DNA of 64,000 nucleotides from Dichetophora obliterata (GCA_963920525.1 OY986437.1:114382715-114446714), one strand, 5' to 3'. Shown: positions 23,101 to 34,642, counted from the first letter of the stretch. The notes: generated from the letters alone by a model not told the origin. Numbers and translations: made by a program.

Positions 23101-23494
23101 AAAGACGCTGATTTTCAGACAAAATTTAAAAAACTCGTTGCATTCAAAATCGCCAATAAATTTCGTAAAATTTCACAACATTTATTGTAGAGATTTTTCA
23201 ATAAGTTTTTAGAGTGTATGAAGGAGCGAAGAAAAAGTTTTGATCACTCTGAATATTTAACATAAGAGCACTCAAGGTTTTTTCCTCACGAATGAGGAAA
23301 GCAAAGTGAATCGTTCGTCAATTGAATAATGATGAGGAGGCGTGCAATTTTTCTCTTCAATTTGCGAGAGTGTTTGCGAACCTTGCACTACACGTCTAAT
23401 GTGTGCCTCGTAGTTTCAAAGCTAGGTATATAGCAGCGATGCCCTAACTGGGGATGCCCAACTCTTTCCACTTTTTACATCAACTTCAATATTT

Positions 23495-23800
23495 TCATGA
23501 TTGTTTTAATTGCCAGAATTCACTTTGTAGCTGCACCCATGCTTCCTTTTTGCATTGTTGTATTATTTTGGTACCATCGATCTCTGCTATAGTGTTTAAC
23601 ATGTTGTTATTTTTGTGTTTTCTTGTTATCATTTTCATGTGCTTTTCTTTGCTGGTTATTTCGTATTGTGCCACAAATCTAAAGGTTTGTTCTTGTTGTT
23701 GCTTGTTGTTTTCGTTGTCGACGAAAAAACTAACGGTAATTTTGTTTTCTACGATGGCGAACGTAAACTTTTCTCTTGATCTTAAACTTTTCTCATTTGG
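23495..23800 (-). CDS. Hypothetical ORF/exon, weakly Myb/SANT-like
   Basis: The minus-strand frame from a possible acceptor (AAATTTAG before GTTTTGAACTG) is open for about 100 codons. It ends with ..NMLNTIAEIDGTKIIQQ and CKKEAWVQLQSEF, which has the spacing of the second and third helices of insect Myb/SANT-like DNA-binding domains. No ATG begins the frame and no partner exon was found. The identification is tentative; it may be a remnant or chance ORF lying divergently upstream of the transposase-like gene. Confidence 0.25.
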   Translation of the reverse strand, partial: PNEKSLRSREKFTFAIVENKITVSFFVDNENNKQQQEQTFRFVAQYEITSKEKHMKMITRKHKNNNMLNTIAEIDGTKIIQQCKKEAWVQLQSEFWQLKQS

Positions 23801-23874
23801 AAAGTTCAGTTCAAAACCTAAATTTGTGAACAGTGAGTGAAGTTTCAAACCGTGAACAAAATAAAAAAAAATCA

Positions 23875-25974
23875 AATGGAAGGTAAGTGTACTCGTATAT
23901 TAACGAACAATTTTCCAACGAGAATTCCTAAACTTTGGTAAAATTATTGAAGCCCGGACGAATCTGATTCAGAAGTAGACAGAGTTTCCACGAAAAAAAG
24001 TTAATATATTGCGTTTTCTTTATTTTTGAATTATTGTTTGTACACAACGCAGGATTAAGCAAAAGACATAAGCGACGCTTAGTTGCGGAAAAAATTAAAA
24101 ACGAAAATAGTGAAAACTCAGCTCTAACAAAACCAAAATGAATGACAATTTTGCTAGCATTTCATCAAGTAAAGAACAAATCATCAATGAAGTTCATCAA
24201 GCAAATGGGCAAGTCGATGAAGCTGAAAACGCACAAGAAAATAAATCATTAAAAGATGATTTAGCCGAGTGGATAATAAAATTTGGTGTTCCAAGAAATA
24301 CATGCAACGGCCTTCTAACAATTATTTCCAAAAGGGTTGGACGTGCCAAAGTCATATGAAACATTAATAAAAATTGAAAAACAAAAGTTAAAGATAGTTT
24401 AAATACCACCTGAGCAATATTACCATTTTGGTATAGAACGGGCACTAAACCAAATTCAACTTTCTGTTCCTATGACAGCTAGTATGTTTTTAATCGATGT
24501 CGGTATCGACGGCTTGTTATTATTTAAAAGTTCAGGGGCCTTTCTCTGTAATGCGATTCGAAAACAAAATCACACCATGTCAATACATGAATTAAGATTT
24601 CTAAATGGCAGTAAACCTCTGCTTTAAAATGCTGTTTTTGTCTGCAAATGAATTCGAACTAATCAAAAATTTGTGTGATTTTGTTTGCGAATCGCATTTG
24701 CTTTTCGAATCGCGAAATTAAACCGTTTTTTATTGGAGCTTACATCGGAAACAAAAAACCAGAAAACCTAAGTCTATATTTAAAAGTTTTTGTTATGGAA
24801 GTATTGCATCTTAAAAATACCGTATTTAATATAAATGGCCAATACTGCATCTTGAAATAAGATTGTTTTCAGTTGATACTCCGGCAGGAGCGTTTATTAC
24901 AGGTGTTGCTGGCCATACTTGCTCAAAACGTAGGCAAAATGCACACGAATAAATAAAAGACTTTCGTATAAACATCCAAAAGTGCAGCAAGAGCAGATAT
25001 ATATTTCTCTTATCGTTCAGAAAAATATTGGGAACACTAGATGCAAGGACGGTGACACAAATTCCTCTCGATATCATGCCTCTTATTGACATGGGAGTTG
25101 GAAAAAAAGTAATTAAATTTGGCAAGGCAAAATTAAAGAGGAATTAGATGCAGAACAAAAGTTGGCTTAGACAAATTTATACCTATCGAGTTTTGCAGAA
25201 AGCCTACAAGTTTTAAAAAACTATGCATGTGGAAGGCTAACGAGTTTTGACAAATTGTACCTTACACTGGATTAGTAGTGTTAAAAAAAGTTCTTTCATC
25301 CTGACATTGACTACAATTTTCTACTGTTGCATTGCACCTACTGAACGATACCATGTCCAGCAAACTGTAACAAAAGTTTGGATTTCGTTCAGGCTATGTT
25401 AGAACAATTTGTAGCGGATTTTGCGATTCTATATGGAAATGAATGAGTTAGTTTGTGTAGAAAAGTTTGGAGATGTGGATAATTTCTGTGCTTATAAGTT
25501 TGAGAACTTCATGCAACAATTAGAGAAGAATTGCCGCCGTTCTTTAAAGATACTGCAGCAAATACACAATAAAATATTGGAACGGAGTGAACTAAAATCA
25601 AACAAACCGAAACACAATTTTAAGTGGATACAAAAAAATGGGATAATACTCTTTTTCACCGACACACAAAAACTAAATATGTTTTCTGTAATGTTCTCTT
25701 CTTAAAATGCTTCACACTGATACAAGTTAAGGGTTTTTTTTAAAACTACTGATGGTGAAGATCATACTATTGGTTGCAAACTCTATTACACATACAAAAT
25801 TTTTTTGAAGAGCCGTTGAACAACTTGGCATTTGCATTGCTGGTAACACATCCCCCCCATGTGGAAGAAGACTTCAAAATTTCAGACAGTGATTGCAAAA
25901 TTGTTTGCTTACCATTAGAAGATAAGTTCGTATTGATCCCTATGCTAGCTACATCACTGTTATATTTAATGTAA
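23875..25974 (+). pseudogene. Transposase-like gene, copy 1 (tnp2/CACTA-like insect family), decayed
   Basis: A small first exon ATGGAAG (23875-23881, donor GTAAGT) splices to an acceptor at 24052 to give MEGLSKRHKRRLVAEKI, a typical start for this family. After a frameshift comes KDDLAEWIIKFGVPRNTCNG at 24138 onward. Then HFGIERALNQIQLSVPMTAS and DGLLLFKSSG (about 24427-24540), KPFFIGAYIGNKKPENLSLY (about 24721), DTPAGAFITGVAGHT (about 24873), QIPLDIMPLIDMGVGKKVIK (about 25058), NFLLLHCAI, KFGDVDNFCAYKFENFMQQL (about 25470) and finally CKIVCLPLEDKFVLIPML, stopping at 25974. The order matches a widespread, mostly unnamed invertebrate transposase-like family; assignment to the tnp2/DUF4218 group is my inference. 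Several stops, frameshifts and a MITE make it non-functional. Confidence 0.75.
24550..24697. mobile_element. MITE inserted in the transposase-like gene
   Basis: Starts AATGCGATTCGAAAACAAAA and ends as its reverse complement (..TTTTGTTTGCGAATCGCATT) with one mismatch. 148 bp. It separates the DGLLLFKSSG segment from the KPFFIGAYIG segment of the surrounding gene. Confidence 0.85.
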
Positions 25975-26030
25975 AGATATAATTTTGTGGTATCTGTAAT
26001 GCATTACATATATTTTTTTTTTCTTTTCAG

Positions 26031-28365
26031 CACAATGATGTCCAAAAAATTTGAAACATTACAACGCTGCAAAGCAACACCAATTTCAAGATGCAACGAG
26101 ACAGTTGGTGTCAAAGAAAATATACTTTACACCCAACCAGCAGAAAACGAAATAACAACTAATTTACTAAAAGCAGGTAAATTATCTTCGACAAATGAAA
26201 TATAAAATATTCCCTTACATCAAACTTTTGTTTTAGTTAATACCCTTCAACAGACGGTTTCATCGGTATTTAGCTTGACAGAAGAGATGAAATCAAATGT
26301 TAACTCCCTCAATGCAAAGGTTACGCGGCAGGAAATCATTTTGAAACGCATTTCAGCAGAGTGCTTCACTGTAGCCAAAGATTTTAAAATCTTTCCATTA
26401 AAATCTATTGATGCGATGAAAGAAGTTGATTCGAATATCGAAAACCTTCCCAGGGCGGAACTAGTAAGTTTTGATTCAAAATTTGTATGGCATAGATACA
26501 TTTTTTGTGCAATTTATTTAAAAATTAATGAAAAATTTGGAAAAAAAACGATATTGCTAGTTCGATGGAGTATTGTCTTAAGATAATAAAAATCATCAAG
26601 ACTTTACCAGGTTGGTTCGGATTTTTTTTTAGAAGAGTTTTTAAATTTTTTGAGTTTTGAAATATGTCCGCAGCTATTTATTTATATTACAAATTTAAGA
26701 CATGTTTACAAATCAGACATTTATGCCTTTCATTTAAAATATCATTTGTACTGATTTGTCGATTTTTGTAGCAAATTTTGAATACTACATTTATGAAAGG
26801 GTCTAAAATAGACCGTTATTTTAACATTTCCCCCATTTTAAAGTACGCAAAAATATAACTTTTGTGTATATTTTGTCTTTTTTTTTTTGTTGTCAAAAAA
26901 ATTATTTTTACGAAAATTCTAAGGTACGAAGTATGTTTGTAACAGGTTGGATACTTTACTTATTACGACTTTAGTGAAAATACTCAAAATTACCTGTACG
27001 AAAGTCGACTCTGTGAGTTCGTACCAAAAAAAATATTTAAAATTTAAAAACCAAATAACCATAAATTAAACTTAAGGTATTACTTACAAACAATATTTTG
27101 TACGTTTTTAGCTAAATTTTAAAAATTCCTAATTCGCAATTTTAAGTTTTTATATATTTACCCGCCGTCAATGAACATATTTTTTGTCACACAGCCAATG
27201 AACTGGGTGTGTCTCATCCGAGAAAAAAAAGTGATATTGAAAATAACATACCCATAATAATTTTTTTTTATTTTTTTTTATTAATTCAATAATATATTAA
27301 TTTGAAAAAGAAAAATAAAACATAATCTGTTCTTTACAAACATTTTTTTTTTTTGTTATTTAAATTAGAAATCAAAAAAATGAATCCAAAATTTATTGAA
27401 GCCCTGGTGTAACACACCAATGTTTATTGGCGACGGGTTAAATCTTATAAGATTTGCAACACTGTAAACTCTCTGGAATGAGTAAAATAACGGAAGTAAC
27501 GTAAACTAAGAAATGTTAAAAATAAATTAAAATAACGAAAACTTCGCGCTGGTATAAATAACTAGCTGAAACCCGACGCGTTGATGCCTCGCCCCTGTTG
27601 CCAAACGCCCATAAAATGTTATCAGTAGAACTGCATGTGTAAATTGAGTTCGAATACTGAATTCCCCGAGGCTGTGCGACCTATAACTCCAAAGATATCG
27701 CAAATTTGGGTGGTTCGAAAAATCGACAGATCAGTACAAATGATATCTCCAATGAAAGGTATAAATGTCTCATTTGTATATATGTATAAAATGTCTTATA
27801 TAATTAAATACTTTTGGAGTAATGGGATCATAACTGAGGACATATTTTTCAAAACTTTAAAAAATCGAAAAACCCAAAAAAAAATCCTCACCAACTTGGA
27901 AAAGTCTTAGTGATTTTTATTATACATAACACAATACTAAATCGAACAAGTAATGTCGGTATCGCAGCGAAAAAATGCTGGTTATATGTGTTACAGATAA
28001 AATTTGAAAACTAATTTTATTATATTTTAGATTGCATACATCAAAAATCAATTGGGTAATTATCCAATTGCAAAATGTTTTTCGACTATTTTTTCTAAAG
28101 AGGTTATTTTAAAAATTAACTGGGATGGCGCAAAAAGCAAAGAACCGGTGAAAAACTTAAAACTTTTCAACGATTTTATTTTTGGTAAGCCCTTTGTTTC
28201 TTTTCTTGACAACACGTTTTAACTTATTTTTCTTATACTTTTATAGAGGCGGTTAGAACTGAAAACATGACATTTTTTGACTATGAGAAAGAAATGAAGA
28301 CTGGATTTAAGATTGCAAAAAATAAGCTATATAAAAAAAATTATCAACAAAAAGGCTCCAAGTAA
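26031..28365 (+). CDS. DUF4806-type gene, copy 1 (four exons, frame intact)
   Basis: Exons inferred from splice sites: 26031-26176, 26237-26463, 28031-28184 and 28247-28365. All three junctions keep the frame (phases 1, 0, 1). ATGs lie at 26035 (out of frame) and 26038 (in frame: MSKKFETLQRCKATPISR). A coiled-coil-like middle leads to FKIFPLKSIDAMKEVDSNIE, then KCFSTIFSKEVILKINWDGA and KNLKLFNDFIFEAVR, and a basic C-terminus ending NYQQKGSK at the TAA 28363-28365. The 'FPLKS..AM' start, 'INWDGA' centre and 'LKLFNDFIF' helix follow the DUF4806 layout. Molecular function is unknown. The gene starts 57 bp after the transposase-like pseudogene. Its 1.57-kb intron 2 holds a transposable repeat. 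The N-terminal VEF..VVP segment present in copy 2 was not found. Confidence 0.65.
26549..27965 (+). repeat. Long repeat element with inverted ends, copy 2, in a DUF4806 gene intron
   Basis: Left end (CTAGTTCGATGGAGTATTGT..ATAATAAAAATCAT) is an inverted copy of the right end (..AGTGATTTTTATTAT..ACTAAATCGAACAAG). It aligns inverted with 14010-15345. It contains the ACTAGCTGAAACCCGACGCG block also reminiscent of the 18543 retroposon. It lies wholly inside intron 2 (26464-28030). Confidence 0.75.
27161..27437. mobile_element. PIF/Harbinger-type MITE nested in the intronic repeat
   Basis: Starts CCCGCCGTCAATGAACAT and ends with the reverse complement of CCCGTCGCCAATAAACAT. TTA flanks both sides (27158-27160, 27438-27440). 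277 bp; no ORF. Absent from the copy at 14-15 kb. Confidence 0.85.
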
Positions 28366-28780
28366 TTTAATATTATTTTTTAACATTTAGAATTTGTATT
28401 TAAATCATATAAAGTCAACATAATTTTATAAATAATTTAATTTATTATTTTTATTTTTTATATTAATGGCAACAGTTAAATTATAAAGTTTAATAGTAAA
28501 TAGTTGCATTTTTAATTTTTTCTATTTATGTGAAATGTTATTAATTTAAGTTTTTTTTAAATTTTTTTATTTTATGTATGGAAGAAAAATGATCAACATT
28601 CAATAAATAAATAAAAAATTATGAAATTAATAGAATTTATTTGTTCCATAGCAGACGTGCCTAGTTAAAGCTGCAACATGATTGCAGCATGAATTCATGC
28701 CGTGGAAGTTCAGCAGACATGCTCGCCTCCATACCAGCTTATATCTTTTTGCTATAGGCATGTCCTAGGACGGCATGTCT
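28366..28780. other. AT-rich 3' flank
   Basis: Contains AATAAATAAATAAAAAATT near 28602 as a possible polyadenylation signal for the upstream gene. GCAGACATGC near 28713 and GCATGTCTGC near 28773 can pair as a small stem. Confidence 0.45.
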
Positions 28781-29157
28781 GCCAAATGAACTGCCGTAGC
28801 AGTAATGATGCATGCATCTGTAGGGGGTGGTCCTTTTTATTTATTTTTATAACGATTTTATTTTTATTAGTTATTTTACTTATATTGTGTTGATGAATGA
28901 ATATTTTTTAAAACTTTTTTTATTATAAAAATTTGGCATTGATGAAAATAAATTTTTTTTAATTATTTTATAAATTAAAGTAAAGTGTATTTTCTAATGC
29001 GTATGTGATTTGTGTATTTTATTTATGTGGTGGTAAGGCACCACACATCTCTCGGCATTCATACCGTAAGATAAATGCAGAATTAATACCGTGATATGCA
29101 TGCAGCATTAATATCGAGAGATGCGTGCAGCATTGCTGCTACGGCAGTTCATTTGGC
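28781..29157. mobile_element. MITE (TIR GCCAAATGAACTGCCGTAGC)
   Basis: The left GCCAAATGAACTGCCGTAGC at 28781 is matched by its reverse complement at the right, ending 29157. Pairing continues imperfectly through GCAGNAATGMTGCAYGCATC for about 40 bp. No ORF. Confidence 0.85.
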
Positions 29158-29199
29158 CGTAAATCATATATATAATTTTATAAGTATAGCAATGAATAC

Positions 29200-29212
29200 T
29201 ACATGAGATGAT
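29200..29212. repeat. Target-site duplication of the non-LTR element (left)
   Basis: TACATGAGATGAT, repeated exactly at 34643-34655. Confidence 0.93.
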
Positions 29213-29234
29213 GGTTAGGTTAGGTTAGGTTAGA
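29213..29234 (-). repeat. TTAGG-like 3' tail of the retrotransposon
   Basis: Plus strand GGTTAGGTTAGGTTAGGTTA; sense strand (CCTAA)n. It directly touches the target duplication, so it is the 3' terminus rather than an internal repeat. Confidence 0.9.
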
Positions 29235-29308
29235 GTGGCTGCCTCAAATTGAGACGCACTTAGGCCAATAAGGCCCATTGTGGTACCACAGGGGTTGATC
29301 TCCCTTCT

Positions 29309-32300
29309 CTATTCAAACCAGCTTAAGCTGTTCACAAAGCTTAGGATTCGGTATATCGATATTTCCGAGAGTTCTTCGAGGTCTCTGAAAAACCAGTTGT
29401 TTAGGTGAAGAAAACGTTTTTGAGCCAGCGCTGGGCAGGTGCAGAGAAGGTGTTCTGTAGATTCCACCTCCTCCTCATCTCTACAGCTTCTGCAGAAGTC
29501 GTTGTGGGGTATGTTTAATCTTTGAGCGTGCCTGCCAATAAGGCAGTGCCCTGTCAGGATCCCTATCATGGTGCCAATGTGATCTCTACTAAGAGATATG
29601 AGTTCTTTTGAACGCTTCAGATTGAGTTTGGGCCAGATTTGCCGTGCTATATTACAAGTGTTACCTGCTGCCCATCTTTTGTTGGTGTTAATACAGGATA
29701 TCTCATGTGTAAGGAGTTTACATGTGGTGAGAGGAATACCAAGGTTTGTCTTGTCTGAAGATAGTTGTTTGGTAGTACCTGTGCGAGCGAGTTCATCTGC
29801 TCTGCAGTTACCTAGAAAATCCCTATGTCCAGGAATCCAGCATAGGATAATTTTGAGCTGCTCTGCCATCTCGTTTAGAGATCTGCAGCAGTTGAAAACT
29901 GTTTCAGATGTTAATTCAACAGTTCCTAGGGCTTTCAGAGCGGCCTGACTGTCAGAAAGTATGCATATATCCATGGAAGATATATCATTTTTCTGAAGCC
30001 AAGTTAACGCTTCATGTATAGCAGCGATTTCAGCTTGAAATACTCTGCAGTGGTCAGGGAGCCTGAAGGCTATATTGATGCTTAATGCTTCTGAGTAGAC
30101 TCCTCAACCTACTTTGCCATCTAGTTTTGATCCATCCGTAAAGATCTCAATGACATTGTGAGGTGAACGGTTTTCTTGTTCCCACTCTTCTCGAGAGGGA
30201 ATGGATACACCGAACTTCCTCTCAAAGAGTAGTTTTTGTGTGATGTAGTCAATGGACCTAGGTAAAGGAGGGAGAAATTTTCTGATACAAGAATGTCCTA
30301 GTGTACCTTCTTTCCACTGGGAGGTGCCTACTAGGCGGATGGCTGTATTAGCGGCCATCTGTTTAGCTAGGATGTCAAGGATGTCTTAGGATGTAAGATG
30401 GAGCATTGTGTCTAAGCGTCTGTCGGAGTGGTTGTTAGGGCTCCGCTAATGCACAGTTCAGCTGATCTTTGAACTTTACGGAGAAGGTTATGGTGAGTCT
30501 GTTTTTCGAGTGCATGCCACCAGACAATAGCACCATATAGCAATATTGGCCTTACAACTGCTGCATAAAGCCAGTGAGTAACACTTGGCTGTAAACCCCA
30601 TTTGCTACCCACCGCCTTTTTGCAAGAGTATAGGGCAATGTTCGCTTTTTTGGCTCTTTCGAGCAGATTGGGCTTCCAGTTTAGTTTCCTATCCAGTATA
30701 AGGCCCAGGTATTTTGCTTGATCTGAGAAGATAAGACTTGTATTTCCCAGTTTTGGAGGGCTAATTTGAGGTACATTGTGTTTTCTTGTGAAAACTACTA
30801 ACTCAGTTTTATTAGGATTAACGCTGAGTCCACAGCTGATAGTCCAGTTGACAAGAGTATTTAGGCAGTTTTGCATAATGTCTCGGAGAGTATGTAGATA
30901 TATATTTTCCAGATGTAACAATAGCAACGTCATCGGCATAAGCTATCACCCCGCACCCCTCTAGTTCTAGTTTGGCTAGCAGCTCATTCACTGCTAAATT
31001 CCAGAGTAGAGGCGATAGAACCCCTCCCTGAGGGGTTCCTCTTGGTACAGATCTTAGCGTGGATGCCGCTCCAAATTTTGCACTTATAATCCTGCCAACT
31101 AGCATTTGGTTTATGAGTGCTATCAGCGCGGCATCCACCCCAAGCTCCTTCAGCGCACTGGTGATGGCCCCTGCCTCGACGTTATTAAAGGCTCCTTCTA
31201 TATCAATAAAAGCTATCATTGTATATTCCTTCAGATAGAGGGATTTTTCAATGATGAAGATTATGGAGTGGAGAGCTGTTTCCACTGATTTGCCTTTGCT
31301 GTAAGCATGTTGAGCTAGAGATAATGGCTTCTTTTCTATCATGGATCTCAAGTGAAGATCAATTAATCTCTCGAGAATTTTTAGAAGAAAAGATGAGAGA
31401 CTAATTGGTCGAAGGTCTTTTGGGTTTACGTGTGAGCTTTTTCCTGCCTTAGGTATAAAGATAACCTTCACATTACGCCATCGCTGGGGAATGTGGTTTA
31501 GGTCAAGGCAGCTTTGGTAGATCAGCAAAAGCCGCTCCTTAATGATGCCATACGACTTTCGGATTTCAATGAGGGCTATACCATCTGGTCCTGTTGACTT
31601 AAATGGTTTGAAGCTACTGATTGCCCATTCGAGCTTTGTTTGCGAGAGTATTTCTATAGATCTGTTCACAGGTGGTAACTGATATTCCTGGATTGGATCG
31701 TTGTATATCTCTGAACATCCCGGAAAGTGGGTTTCTACTAAAACGTTCAGAGATTCTTCACTGCTTGTGGTCCAAGTACCATCTTCTTTTTTCATGAAGC
31801 TTGGATTGGAGCGAGCCTTAGCTAGAATTTTCCTATGCCTTGACGCCTCAGAGGTCTGTGACATATTTTCACAGAAGGTCCTCCAGGACTGTCTTTGTGC
31901 TTTTCGTAGTTCATTTTTATATTCCTTGAGGGCTATTTTATAATATGACCACGTATCTGTAGATCTTGTGGTCTTTGCCCTGTTGAAAAGTTTTCTGGTC
32001 TTTTTCCGGAGATCTTCTAGTCCCTTATTCCACCAAGGAGGCTTTTGCTTCCCCCTCAATGTTTTTAGCGGACAAACAGTATCAAGAGCTTTATTTAGCG
32101 ATTTAGTGAGACTATTAACTAAGTTGTCTAAAGATTGTTTATTGGAAGGACGATTAGTTGGTCCAATTGAGAGATCTGTATTTAAGGAATTTATATAAAG
32201 ATCCCAATTGGTTTGTTTAAGATTGCGAAATTCGCATGATCTCGAGTCAAAGTTATCAACATCAAAGAGAATATATCTATGGTCTGAGAAGGAGTGTTCA

Positions 32301-32911
32301 TTAGAAACTCTCCAGTTTTTTACCCTATTAGATATATGGTCAGAGGCAAGGGTAATATCTAGAACTTCCTGTCTATTACTTATAATGAAGGTGGGTTCAT
32401 TACCTATATTGCATATATTAAGATTAGTTGTGAGGACGAAGTCAAATAGAAACTCACCCCGTTTGTTGGTGTCTGAGCTACCCCAGATCACATGATGAGC
32501 GTTTGCATCGCACCCGATAATTAGGCCCTTTGCTTTTGATGCTGCTGTGGAGACCAAATTTTTAAAGTTGTCTTCTGGGAGGACTTCGTGGTCGTGCGCG
32601 AGGTATGCTGAGACGAGCCACAAGCTATTCTGGCCCATTTCGACGCTTATAGCCACGGTGTCTTTGTTACTGAAATTAGAGAGAGTAAATACACTCAGGT
32701 TTTTCTTAATTAAAATACACGCTCTTGGTTTACCTTGTGATTTAGTATACACAAGCGTATATGCTGGAGTCCTGAGTCCGCATACCAGGCCACAGACTAC
32801 CCATGGCTCCTGGATCAGGACGATGTCATCTCCATCTTTGCTGAGACGGATTATCAGGCTGGCGGACGCAGCCTTGGAGTGGTGTAGGTTAATTTGTACT
32901 ACCTTCAGCAT
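29309..32911 (-). pseudogene. Non-LTR retrotransposon ORF2: endonuclease, reverse transcriptase, RNase H
   Basis: ATG 32911 begins MLKVVQINLHHSKAAS, an APE-type endonuclease with IQEPW, GCDANAHH and NEHSFSDHRYI motifs. The reverse transcriptase follows: FIPKAGK, AFIDIEGAFNNV, GTPQGGVLSP and YADD (about residues 658-661, 30929-30940). The frame shifts just after YADD (about 30895-30928) and continues as TLRDIMQNCLNTLV. A second shift/stop occurs near 30409-30411 and another stop at about 30373. RNase H has EIFTDGSK, AEIAAIHEAL, LSDSQAALKAL and ADELA, with a TGA just after DGKVG (30101-30103). The C-terminal CRSC..EHLLCTC is a zinc-knuckle-like end, stopping at 29309. Together about 1,200 codons. 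It cannot make an intact protein. Confidence 0.92.
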
Positions 32912-34121
32912 TTGAGCTTCTAGTAGCTAAATCAACCTCCACCACAGTTGTGTCAGAGTCATCGTCTGATTTAAGAAGGCTATCCTCCAATGAGGATAGC
33001 CGAAATGTGCGTGCCAATTCCATTACGGAGCTTACGCCCTCCGGTTCTAGCACAGGGGGGCAGGTTTGAGAGGATGGTGCGTTTTTAATAGCTTTGGAAG
33101 CCTGCTCTTCCTCCAATAACGCCTCATCTTTTTTATAGACCCTCAGTTCTATGGATGAGAAACCATAGTCTACCACGAAACCTTTTGATGACAAGAAAGC
33201 CAGGGACTCCTGGTTGATAACAAATGTTACCTTCCAGTTTGCTGTTGGTAGGCCATGATTTCCCAACCTTATTGTCTCAAGGATTATTTGAGGGTCAGAG
33301 TGTTCGGCTGGGACCCGGGAACCCCTTGGTCTGTTAGGGATCAGATCCCTATCAATGACCGCGAGATTCGCGCCCGGCCATACCTCACCAATCCTTGAGA
33401 TGGCGATCTTATACAGATCTAGAGACCTTTGGTCAGCACATGCGATCAGCTTCACATGGCCTTGATGCCATCCACTGTCGCGACAAGAAGGGCCTCTGTC
33501 GGGAAACTCCTTCATAATAGGAATGAAGATAGTGGCCAGTTTTCCCACTACCTTCCTCCATTTTTCAGGCGAGATGCTGCCGTCTGGGTCGCTTCTGTCA
33601 ATCACCGCAATGGTAATTTGTACAGCCGCGATTTCACTAAAGAGTTTTGGAGTGGCTGTGTTACCACAAATTTTCTTGGCGCCCGGCATAGGGACCTCCT
33701 CTAGAGATCGCTGACGCTTAGTAGGCACCGGTTTGGGTTGTGGAGAAGCTTGTGACTCCTCCAAGGTGCCTACCGCCCACTTCCAGGACTTCCACTGAGC
33801 CTCGGTACGCTGGCTCTCGGGAATTTTCGCAATGCGATCCCTTACCCTTAGCGCTGATTTCCGAGAATCACGGCCTGTCCTTTTGGTGGATGGCGTCTTT
33901 GTAGCCGGGCCCTTGTTGCTACTTCCACATGTGCCAGGTTTGGTAACCACTGCACTAGCGTCCGCAGCAGAAGTATTTAGAGACTGTGCGTCTGCAGGCT
34001 GTTGGCCAAAAGGAGCGTTTAAAGACCGCGTGTCTGGTGTAGCTGTAGGCTCCACTTGGTTGGTATTTAAAGATTGCCCATCTGTCTGTTTATTATTGTT
34101 AATTTTATTCATCTTGGTCAT
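32889..34121 (-). CDS. Non-LTR retrotransposon ORF1, DUF4780-type
   Basis: 410 aa, intact frame from ATG 34121. The N-terminal ~150 residues are low-complexity and rich in Asn, Thr, Lys and Pro. From about residue 160 the sequence includes DSGWHQGHVKLIACADQRSL and YKIAISRIGEVWPGANLAVI, then NHGLPTANWKVTFVI and SSIELRVYKKDE, the layout of the DUF4780 domain often carried by ORF1 of insect non-LTR elements. The role is presumed to be binding of element RNA; no CCHC knuckles are seen. Its 3' end overlaps the ORF2 start by 23 nt, suggesting coupled translation. Intact although ORF2 is broken. Confidence 0.85.
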   Translation of the reverse strand: MTKMNKINNNKQTDGQSLNTNQVEPTATPDTRSLNAPFGQQPADAQSLNTSAADASAVVTKPGTCGSSNKGPATKTPSTKRTGRDSRKSALRVRDRIAKIPESQRTEAQWKSWKWAVGTLEESQASPQPKPVPTKRQRSLEEVPMPGAKKICGNTATPKLFSEIAAVQITIAVIDRSDPDGSISPEKWRKVVGKLATIFIPIMKEFPDRGPSCRDSGWHQGHVKLIACADQRSLDLYKIAISRIGEVWPGANLAVIDRDLIPNRPRGSRVPAEHSDPQIILETIRLGNHGLPTANWKVTFVINQESLAFLSSKGFVVDYGFSSIELRVYKKDEALLEEEQASKAIKNAPSSQTCPPVLEPEGVSSVMELARTFRLSSLEDSLLKSDDDSDTTVVEVDLATRSSNAEGSTN

Positions 34122-34642
34122 GCGACCACCCCCTCCCCACCAAGATGAAGAGAGTTAAACCGACAGGCTCTATGACCATTCCTCGAACGGGATCGGGTCC
34201 GCATTCAGGGAATGAAAGATCCCCGTGTGCAGCCCCGATTCAACCCGAGATTTGACTCAGAGTCTGTCAGTAGAGTGATCAAAAAATAGAGAGGGGAAAA
34301 AGATGTCGACCGCGCCCTAACCCCAATGCCGCGGTAAGGCCACAGTTACACTCTGAGACGGCCAGGTATCAGAGAGGCTCCGTTAAAGACTGGACTTTAT
34401 TACATGGGCTTCCAGCCTAGCAAATCCTCAGCACGGGTCGCATTACACCTTGATTCAGCCCACACCCCTACCGATGGGGAGGATTCTTACCATGCCATAC
34501 GAGACTATTGAAGAGTCAGAATACGGTAGGAAGAACCCCCCTCTGCTAACCGCCGTCTTAGGATTAAGAACACTGTAGCGGTTATTACCAGCCGGCACCC
34601 ACATGGAGGGTTAGGTAGAGGATTTTTGCCAGCCATGAGTAA
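34122..34642 (-). promoter_or_regulatory. 5' UTR of the non-LTR element
   Basis: GC-richer than the flanks. It should contain the internal promoter of such elements, but no specific motif can be pointed to. Confidence 0.5.

Larger units (their letters stand above)
29213..34642 (-). mobile_element. Full-length non-LTR retrotransposon (R1/I/LOA-like, 5.4 kb)
   Basis: A 13-bp target duplication brackets it. Sense strand is minus: about 520 nt of 5' UTR, ORF1 (34121-32889), ORF2 (32911-29309) and a short 3' UTR ending in TAACC units (on the plus strand GGTTAGGTTAGGTTAGGTTA), with no poly(A). ORF2 has endonuclease, reverse transcriptase and RNase H domains, which places it in the I/R1/LOA group rather than jockey proper; the exact clade needs a phylogeny. 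Confidence 0.93.

Noticed and set aside
29213..29234. Interstitial telomere repeat tract
   Set aside because: Only about four units, sitting exactly at the 3' end of a retrotransposon next to its target duplication, so it is the element tail and not a telomere.
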